Virus record (IMG/VR): IMGVR_UViG_3300033156_000290
Location: 1 to 35,583 of that record
Direction: 5' to 3' (one strand)
Origin: a virus
DNA: 35,583 bases
The notes under the pieces are model-generated. The model saw nothing but the letters and a program-made list of their open reading frames with translations, was not told where the DNA came from and did not search any database. The translations under genes were made by a program, and so were the position numbers. Within the stretch, counting starts at the first letter, position 1. Each line of letters begins with the position of its first letter. This document shows, piece by piece, positions 31,000-35,583 of this stretch.

Positions 31000-32596
31000 C
31001 TTTAACCTCCTCAAGTACCTGTGCAAGAGCGTCAGCCAAACTCATTGGACGCTCCATCCATTTACGAATAGCCTTCTTATACATATCAACTGTCATATTA
31101 AGACCAGTCTCTACCGCATTGTTCTCTATAGCCTCCAAGTTTTCCTCAGAGAACTGATACCTACGTTGTTCGTTCCGCCTGTACATTCCAAGTTGCCGCC
31201 GAGCACTCTGTGTAGACGCTAGGCGACCTGCTCCTGCAGGAGAACTAGAAACCTGTCCAGGTTCAGGAGGCAAGAGGGGAGACCCTACACTATTCTTATG
31301 GTCTACTGCTAACTCATCATCAGGTCTTGGAACAGGTCGCCCATATCTTTCATAGTAATACTGCGTAGACATGTGTACACCTAAATCTTCCAAGCCTTTA
31401 TCAACCTCTAAGTTAGAAAGGGAGTCTTCTACAGGTTCCGACAAGAACCTCCATCTAGGATAGAGGCGTTGCTCTGGGGGGAAGTTTAAGTCAACTATCC
31501 ATCTAATTAAATGGTGATTAATTAGTGCTTCTAATGCCTTTCCGTCTGTCTCTACGATTTCACCTTTTACTTTAAAGTGAACTCGTGCCATTGCATAACT
31601 TCCTGCACTCTTCGTCTGCTCAACGGTATGAGTCGCTCCTAAAATGGCCTTTGATATCTCACCATTTAGGAACTCTGCCATTACAGGGTAAGTATCGTTC
31701 GCTCCCTTTTGATTGACTTCCAGAGAGTCTACTTCCATAGTGTCTGGGTAAACAAATGCTGTCTCCTGTTGAACACTTGCCAACTTAGACTCAATCTCGG
31801 CTAAGTCATCATCGTCCATTCCAGGAGGGTGCTTCGCATACATCAATGGACTCCCAAACCTTTCTGCGAAGCCTATCCAGTACTTTAGCAACATCTTCTT
31901 AAACCAACAAGGAAAGAAGACTTGTTGGTAAAGAGGTTTCCCATAAGGGTTCTCAAACTCACCATAAGGAGAGAAGTATAGGAACTTATACCTTAAGTCT
32001 AAAGGTACCCCATATCGAGGTTCCTCTTTAGTCAAAAGACGAGGGTTACCGTTAATATCAAAAGTAAATCTTCTGACGTGCCTACTTAAGATACGATCGA
32101 CAACCCACTGCCCATCTCGTTCCTTCCACACGAGTTCACTAATTGAGAACCCATACCCTATTGCATCCAATATCTCTCTTAAGTCCTTCTCGAACCCTTC
32201 TTCTGGATAGTCCGACGAAATGTCATTTAATACATCCTGAACAAAGAGTCTTACCTTTTCGGAAGTAGAGTTCCTCGCTTTGTGTTCAATAAGTTCCCGC
32301 GGCTGACTTAGGACACCCATCTTTCGGGACATTATAACTGCCCATAAATGAGAGTCCTTTGAGACCATCTCCTGATACAGTCCGTAAGGGAATCTGTAAA
32401 AAGGAGTTGCTTGACTTTGGTATACCCTTTCTACTTCGTCTACACGAAGATGTGTGTTATTGAGTATCTGTGAAGATGAGTAGACATCACGTGTGATTGG
32501 GGCAACGATCTGGAGTAGCCCAGCTCGTCCTCTCCTAGACTTAGGAGGAGTCTCTTCCCTCTGTTGAAACAATTCGGTGTTCCACACCTGGTTCAT
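30989..32596 (-). CDS. Portal protein (DUF935, Mu gp29-like)
   Basis: The 535-residue protein matches the Mu gp29-type portal family. It has the MSRKMGVLSQP motif, the GYGFSISELVWK strand-helix pair, a GEFENPYGKPLYQQVFFPCWFKK region, FAERFGSPLMYAK, and a MAEFLNGEISKAILGAT helix followed by SYAMARVHFKVKGEI. These features occur in the right order for the crown, wing and clip regions. It forms the twelve-subunit ring through which DNA enters and leaves the capsid. ATG 32596 lies 2 bases after the terminase stop. Its C-terminal region has proline- and serine-rich sequence and a final helix overlapping the MuF ribosome binding site. Confidence 0.9.
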   Translation of the reverse strand: MNQVWNTELFQQREETPPKSRRGRAGLLQIVAPITRDVYSSSQILNNTHLRVDEVERVYQSQATPFYRFPYGLYQEMVSKDSHLWAVIMSRKMGVLSQPRELIEHKARNSTSEKVRLFVQDVLNDISSDYPEEGFEKDLREILDAIGYGFSISELVWKERDGQWVVDRILSRHVRRFTFDINGNPRLLTKEEPRYGVPLDLRYKFLYFSPYGEFENPYGKPLYQQVFFPCWFKKMLLKYWIGFAERFGSPLMYAKHPPGMDDDDLAEIESKLASVQQETAFVYPDTMEVDSLEVNQKGANDTYPVMAEFLNGEISKAILGATHTVEQTKSAGSYAMARVHFKVKGEIVETDGKALEALINHHLIRWIVDLNFPPEQRLYPRWRFLSEPVEDSLSNLEVDKGLEDLGVHMSTQYYYERYGRPVPRPDDELAVDHKNSVGSPLLPPEPGQVSSSPAGAGRLASTQSARRQLGMYRRNEQRRYQFSEENLEAIENNAVETGLNMTVDMYKKAIRKWMERPMSLADALAQVLEEVKVAP

Positions 32597-32598
32597 AA

Positions 32599-34080
32599 TT
32601 AGTATCCTGAAACCGCCGTTTTCGAAGTCCTAGGAACTTTGGACGTCCTTAAAGAAGGTTTCGAGAGAGTGTTCCATACACCTTCAAAATACATTATATA
32701 ATACCTAAGTGCATCTGGACCGTGGTCGTCTGCTTGCATGGGTTTCTCTTTAATTCCAGATATGATACGACCGTCCTGAGTCACTTTAGGCTTTGGATAC
32801 GCATATAGTTTCATCTCCTCAATAAAGTTTATACACCTATAATGAACGTTTAGACCGCGAAGGCCATCAGGGTCTTCTCTCCTAAGCAAACGCCTTGTAA
32901 CTTCAATGCCTTGACTTATATCCGTCTTCCTTGAAGTATTAGGTATACCACAAACCTTCAGCTCTGCTGCCATTCCGGGGTTTTCGCAGTCAACAATACA
33001 CGTCCCAATACGCGCCCCTTGGCTCTCCCATATAAGGTCTCTATTCCTTATGTGAACTGCGTGAACAGAAGTAGGCTGGCCTTCAAGATAGTATTCATCA
33101 ATGACATTTAGCCTCATGTAACCATTAGGAGCCGGAACCTTTTGAACCCACAAGCATACAAAAGGTCTAGTAAACCCAAAGTCGATACACTTATCTATAG
33201 GTATACCTGGCTCAACTCTAAGTGACCTTACATGAGTTGAATCTGTAAACTCAGGATAAACACGCCCTGAACGGAACTTAAACTCCGCTAGGATTTCCTG
33301 AGCATACATCTCAGGTGTCATGTCCCTCTCACAAGACTTAAGGTACTCACGACTAAGATAGGGATTGTCCCAACTCGAAAACCTGAAACTCTCCCAATCT
33401 CCTGCCTCGTCGTCTGCTATCTTCATTCTACCTTTCTTCCACAAGTAGTATATCCAGTTATAACCTTCAGGGGTAGTTATAAACAGTGACCTACCTTCGC
33501 GGTCTGCAAGTGCAGGTTTAAGGTACTTGTCCCATACATCTTTCTTCGACTTAGCTGCCTCGTCGAATACAATAAAGTCAAGACCTTCTCCTGCAAGGGA
33601 CTCTTCGTTCTCAGCCGTTTTTGCTTCTATCTCCGTTCCATTAGCAAGGTAGATGAACCTTTCTCTTTGACTTGCACGAGTAACTGTTCCCTTGGGCATG
33701 CACTTAGTATAGGTATAATACAGCTCCCTAAAAACCTTGTTTGTCAAGTCCTTATATGGAGCCACTACCCAGATTCTTTTTCCCTCCTCAAGGGAGAGAT
33801 CAAAGGCCTCCTTTGCAGCTGCCAACGTTTTTCCGAATCTCCTTCCGCATACAACAACCCTATTTCGTGCCGTACTATTGTGAATGTCAGTCTGACAAGG
33901 ATGCGGATAGTATTCGGTGAACAGATCCGTAAAGTTGCTGTTCTTCCGGTTAGCCTGAGGTAGGGTTGTCTCTATTCCCGATTCCACGATCCTTTTTGTA
34001 GAACTCCCTTTGTTCAAGAACCGCAATCCTTGCGTTCTTGAAGAAGGACTCAACTGTTGAGTCCTTACTACCATCTCCAC
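32599..34080 (-). CDS. terL: Terminase large subunit
   Basis: The protein packages phage DNA. It has a Q-motif-like HPCQTDIH, Walker A CGRRFGKT (residues 78-85 from the 34080 start), Walker B LDFIVFDEA (Asp173, Glu174), the coupling motif LFITTPEG, and a C-terminal RNase H-fold nuclease with acidic residues in IDFGFTRPFV, CIVDCENPG and HGPDALRYY. All parts needed for ATPase and cleavage are visible. The start is unsettled: GTG 34080 overlaps the small subunit by 131 bases, while GTG 33987 would cut the overlap to 38 bases and still leave 25 residues before the conserved region. Neither has an ideal ribosome binding site. Confidence 0.9.
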   Translation of the reverse strand: MEMVVRTQQLSPSSRTQGLRFLNKGSSTKRIVESGIETTLPQANRKNSNFTDLFTEYYPHPCQTDIHNSTARNRVVVCGRRFGKTLAAAKEAFDLSLEEGKRIWVVAPYKDLTNKVFRELYYTYTKCMPKGTVTRASQRERFIYLANGTEIEAKTAENEESLAGEGLDFIVFDEAAKSKKDVWDKYLKPALADREGRSLFITTPEGYNWIYYLWKKGRMKIADDEAGDWESFRFSSWDNPYLSREYLKSCERDMTPEMYAQEILAEFKFRSGRVYPEFTDSTHVRSLRVEPGIPIDKCIDFGFTRPFVCLWVQKVPAPNGYMRLNVIDEYYLEGQPTSVHAVHIRNRDLIWESQGARIGTCIVDCENPGMAAELKVCGIPNTSRKTDISQGIEVTRRLLRREDPDGLRGLNVHYRCINFIEEMKLYAYPKPKVTQDGRIISGIKEKPMQADDHGPDALRYYIMYFEGVWNTLSKPSLRTSKVPRTSKTAVSGY

Positions 34081-34390
34081 TTTTAAGAATTCCCAAGATA
34101 GCAGCCTTTAACTTCAACGCATCGACTGCAACCTTCATAATGCCACCCAGGTAACGCTCTTCCACATTGGAATTACAGGCAGCATCGAACATTGTCCTTA
34201 CCACCTCATCAAGCTGAAGAAGGACAAGATCTCTGGGGTTTAGTTGTTCTCCGCTGTAGAACTCTTTAAAGTGTTCGAGGAAAGTAGCAACAACTTCTTC
34301 AGGTTCCAGGTCAAAAACAGCTGCTACTTCCTGGTAAGAGTACCCTCTCGCTACTTGTCGAAGGATATTGAAACTTCCTCTTATTGCCAT
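33950..34390 (-). CDS. terS: Terminase small subunit
   Basis: The 146-residue protein is immediately upstream of the large terminase. Its N-terminus has a helix-turn-helix (ILRQVARGYSYQEVAAVFDLEPEEVVATFLEHF), the expected packaging-site-binding domain. A central helical region (LVLLQLDEVVRTMFDAA, MKVAVDALKLKAAIL) could form the oligomeric ring, and the C-terminus is basic. It would recognise the pac or cos site, which is likely in the palindrome-rich region directly upstream. ATG 34390 has a GGAG about 13 bases away, a weak site. The assignment is from position and HTH. Confidence 0.75.
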   Translation of the reverse strand: MAIRGSFNILRQVARGYSYQEVAAVFDLEPEEVVATFLEHFKEFYSGEQLNPRDLVLLQLDEVVRTMFDAACNSNVEERYLGGIMKVAVDALKLKAAILGILKSGDGSKDSTVESFFKNARIAVLEQREFYKKDRGIGNRDNPTSG

Positions 34391-34426
34391 AAGGCTTCGC
34401 GCTCCATTGTATCGTCGTATGTCATG

Positions 34427-34432
34427 ATTATA
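34427..34432 (-). promoter_or_regulatory. Candidate -10 element of the late operon
   Basis: On the minus strand a perfect TATAAT lies about 37 bases before the terminase small subunit ATG. No good -35 hexamer sits 16-18 bases upstream (GTGCTC at 17), so a late activator or phage factor may be needed, or this is chance. Confidence 0.3.
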
Positions 34433-34553
34433 TAGTGGATATATAGAAAGAGCACTCTCCTCTGAGAGTCTATGTTCTAAGGGGAGACATTTCTTATCCT
34501 AACTGATCCAATGGGAGACAAAGTGTACAGTCCTTTAGTATATAGAGAAGCCG

Positions 34554-34640
34554 TATATATAAAAAAGAGAGAGAAGAATTCCTATATACATAGTAATGGT
34601 TTTGTACATAGGAATTCTTCTGTTTTCTTTTATATATATA
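34554..34640. repeat. Large imperfect palindrome upstream of terminase
   Basis: The core arms AGAAGAATTCCTATATAC (34572-34589) and its complement at 34604-34621 match at 17 of 18 positions around a 14-base loop. The complementarity extends outward through TATATA- and A/T-rich flanks (34554-34571 and 34622-34640) with a small indel, giving arms of about 35 bases. Confidence 0.75.
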
Positions 34641-34665
34641 CAATCGCGCTGCTCGGAAACGGAGA

Positions 34666-34758
34666 GTACACATTTTTGCAGTTGATATCCCCTTATGCTC
34701 TAGCCTTTGGCCTCGACTTCTGAGGGGAGACGGATGGTAAAAAAGGAAAAATGTGTAC
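34666..34758. repeat. Nested three-level inverted repeat, possible structured RNA
   Basis: The outer stem is GTACACATTTTT (34666-34677) with its exact complement at 34747-34758. The middle stem is TCCCCTTA (34688-34695) with TGAGGGGA (34721-34728), allowing one G-T pair. The inner stem is GCC/GGC around TTT (34703-34711). All three are co-linear and nested, as in a folded RNA or a protein-binding site. Confidence 0.5.
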
Positions 34759-34914
34759 GGATAAGGGAGAAAGACCCACCAAACTTCTAATAATCTAATC
34801 ATAATATACTAAATCAAACATACAATTCAAACTACATATATCAAATTAGGCATTCAATTTCCATCATCCATTTAGCAAATCCTAATATAGATGCCATCTA
34901 TAACACAATCGCAG

Positions 34915-34947
34915 TATTAGTAAATACTTCATTAGCATTTACTAATA
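34915..34947. repeat. 11-base perfect inverted repeat in AT-rich DNA
   Basis: TATTAGTAAAT (34915-34925) and ATTTACTAATA (34937-34947) flank an 11-base spacer. It lies in the most AT-rich part of the region, next to the 20-base stem-loop, and could be an operator or part of an origin. Confidence 0.55.
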
Positions 34948-34959
34948 TAAGTAATCAAA

Positions 34960-35006
34960 GATATGCCCTATGATTGATACTTGATATATCAATCATAGGG
35001 CATATC
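34960..35006 (-). terminator. Perfect 20-base stem-loop after the small minus-strand gene
   Basis: GATATGCCCTATGATTGATA (34960-34979) is followed after 7 bases by its exact complement (34987-35006). It starts 15 bases beyond the stop of the 35022-35303 gene, so a terminator is the simplest reading. The following T-run on the minus strand is only TTTGATT, so termination would be weak or bidirectional. Confidence 0.45.
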
Positions 35007-35021
35007 AATCAAAGTTCAGAA

Positions 35022-35303
35022 CTACTTCAGCAATTCCAAAACTTTGACTAATGCTGCTGAACTATGAGAATACTTGTAGTATTCGTAGAGTTCAGCCGCT
35101 AAGGCTTCAAACTCATTGTCACTATCAGTCTCAGTGAGACTTGAAACTGAAGCAATGAAGTTTGAAACCTGCTCAAGCCGCTGTGCCATTAGATGCTTTA
35201 CCTTGGCATAAGCATCTTTAGGAATAGGAAATGTAGCTGCGGCTTCCAAGAGAAGCTGAAGTTCTCTTATTGACTGATTGAGATTGTTGTCACCTTTAGT
35301 CAC
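35022..35303 (-). CDS. Small helical hypothetical protein, AT-rich gene
   Basis: A 93-residue protein predicted to be alpha-helical throughout (SIRELQLLLEAAATF, then AYAKVKHLMAQRLEQVSNFIAS, FEALAAELYEYYKYS). I do not recognise the family. GTG 35303 is preceded by AAGGGAGGTG, a strong site, and a near-consensus promoter lies about 45 bases further upstream. Strong transcription plus small helical product suggests a regulator or host-takeover peptide, but no DNA-binding motif is evident. Composition is more AT-rich than the structural genes beside it. Confidence 0.65.
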   Translation of the reverse strand: MTKGDNNLNQSIRELQLLLEAAATFPIPKDAYAKVKHLMAQRLEQVSNFIASVSSLTETDSDNEFEALAAELYEYYKYSHSSAALVKVLELLK

Positions 35304-35324
35304 TATTTATCACCTCCCTTGTAA

Positions 35325-35350
35325 CACTAGCAGTGATACATACTAAGTAT
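35325..35350. promoter_or_regulatory. Two operator-like palindromes between promoter and ribosome binding site
   Basis: CACTAGCAGTG (35325-35335, arms CACT/AGTG) and ATACTAAGTAT (35340-35350, arms ATACT/AGTAT) lie between the -10 element and the ribosome binding site of the small gene, the second overlapping the -10. Such placement suits repressor binding, though the arms are short. Confidence 0.4.
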
Positions 35351-35373
35351 AGCAGTTATATGAACATTGTCAA
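35346..35373 (-). promoter_or_regulatory. Strong sigma70-type promoter for the small right-end gene
   Basis: On the minus strand a perfect TTGACA (35373-35368) is followed after 16 bases by TATACT (35351-35346), which carries an extended -10 TGC directly before it. Transcription would start near 35339, leaving a leader of about 35 bases with the AAGGGAGG site. Confidence 0.7.
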
Positions 35374-35583
35374 GTATATAAGAATATTATTATGATATCA
35401 CTATTCATTCTAAACTATGCCAATACAAGCTAAATTGCAAGTATTTAGTAATGAGAATGTAATAAATAACGATATTACAGTTCTGGGAATATAAATGCAT
35501 AAGTGAATAATCAAGGGTAAATATGCATTATTATGCCAACGATTGTGAATGAGATTATAAGCAGATAACGATATCTGTATCAA

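Larger units (their letters stand above)
34391..35021. other. 631-base intergenic region upstream of the terminase genes
   Basis: No credible gene is present; two overlapping open frames here come from the large palindrome and have no protein-like features. It holds a small hairpin at 34453-34468 (ACTCTC/GAGAGT), three GGGAGAC copies, a palindrome at 34554-34640, a nested stem at 34666-34758, a very AT-rich run at 34790-34910, an inverted repeat at 34915-34947 and a 20-base stem at 34960-35006. The region could hold the packaging site, an origin, and promoters for the late operon. Confidence 0.55.
35304..35583. other. AT-rich right end without a gene
   Basis: Apart from the promoter and operator-like palindromes, no coding frame of note is visible. 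Near the very end a short inverted repeat CAGATA/TATCTG surrounds ACGA. The composition is markedly AT-rich, as in 34790-34960. Confidence 0.5.

Noticed and set aside
30253-32596. Mu-like transposable phage
   Set aside because: The head genes are Mu-related, but no transposase (MuA/MuB-like) or integrase is present and the tail is non-contractile in type.
34494-34802. Open frames on both strands around the large palindrome (also 34511-34723)
   Set aside because: Both contain low-complexity Tyr/Lys/Ser sequence produced by the AT-rich palindrome, and neither has a convincing start signal.
34391-35021. tRNA gene in the intergenic region
   Set aside because: No cloverleaf with T-arm GTTC consensus and acceptor stem could be matched to the stems found.

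Overview
This window is most of the genome of a tailed double-stranded DNA phage, most likely a siphovirus. It has a terminase, a Mu-type portal and head module, a lambda-style G/GT tail chaperone pair, a tape measure of about 1030 residues, and no sheath or contractile-tail genes. Ribosome binding sites are strong (AGGAGG type), GTG and TTG starts are frequent and most genes overlap by a few bases, so the host is a bacterium using canonical Shine-Dalgarno initiation. The sequence does not identify the host further. No integrase, CRISPR array or tRNA was seen.

Layout. (1) 5-598: a GC-richer gene of DUF7666-like type, probably cut by the window edge. (2) 638-14569, plus strand: a tightly packed DNA-metabolism block. 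It holds a RuvC-like resolvase, a Cas4/RecB-like nuclease with an Fe-S cysteine set, a zinc-ribbon protein, a Sak4-like recombination ATPase, a DUF669-type SSB, a primase fused to an MCM-like helicase, a complete preQ0 pathway (QueC, QueD, QueE, FolE), a MazG-like small protein, a DpdA-like DNA transglycosylase, a DJ-1/PfpI-like protein and a uracil-DNA glycosylase fused to family A DNA polymerase. An endolysin closes the block. (3) 34390-14570, minus strand: terminase small and large subunits, portal, MuF protein, capsid protease with nested scaffold, decoration protein, major capsid protein, connectors, tail tube, G/GT chaperones, tape measure, distal tail proteins, fibre, zinc ribbon, XhlA-like protein and holin candidate. 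The two blocks converge at 14569/14570. (4) 34391-35583: mostly non-coding, AT-rich, with several palindromes and one small gene behind a strong promoter.

How the genes fit together. FolE, QueD, QueE and QueC together would make 7-cyano-7-deazaguanine (preQ0) from GTP, and DpdA would swap it for guanine in phage DNA, a known defence against host restriction. No amidotransferase-QueC fusion or QueF is present, so the expected base is preQ0 itself unless the adjacent DJ-1-like protein or an unseen gene modifies it. The Cas4-like nuclease, Sak4, SSB and resolvase form a recombination set beside a self-contained replisome (primase-helicase and UDG-polymerase).

Structures not explained by ordinary genes include a 200-base multi-hairpin region at 15166-15372 built on four GGTACC palindromes, a perfect -1 slippery site in the tail chaperone gene, an internal scaffold start in the protease gene, a 33-base duplicated gene start at 20323-20396, and a cluster of nested palindromes upstream of the terminase genes.
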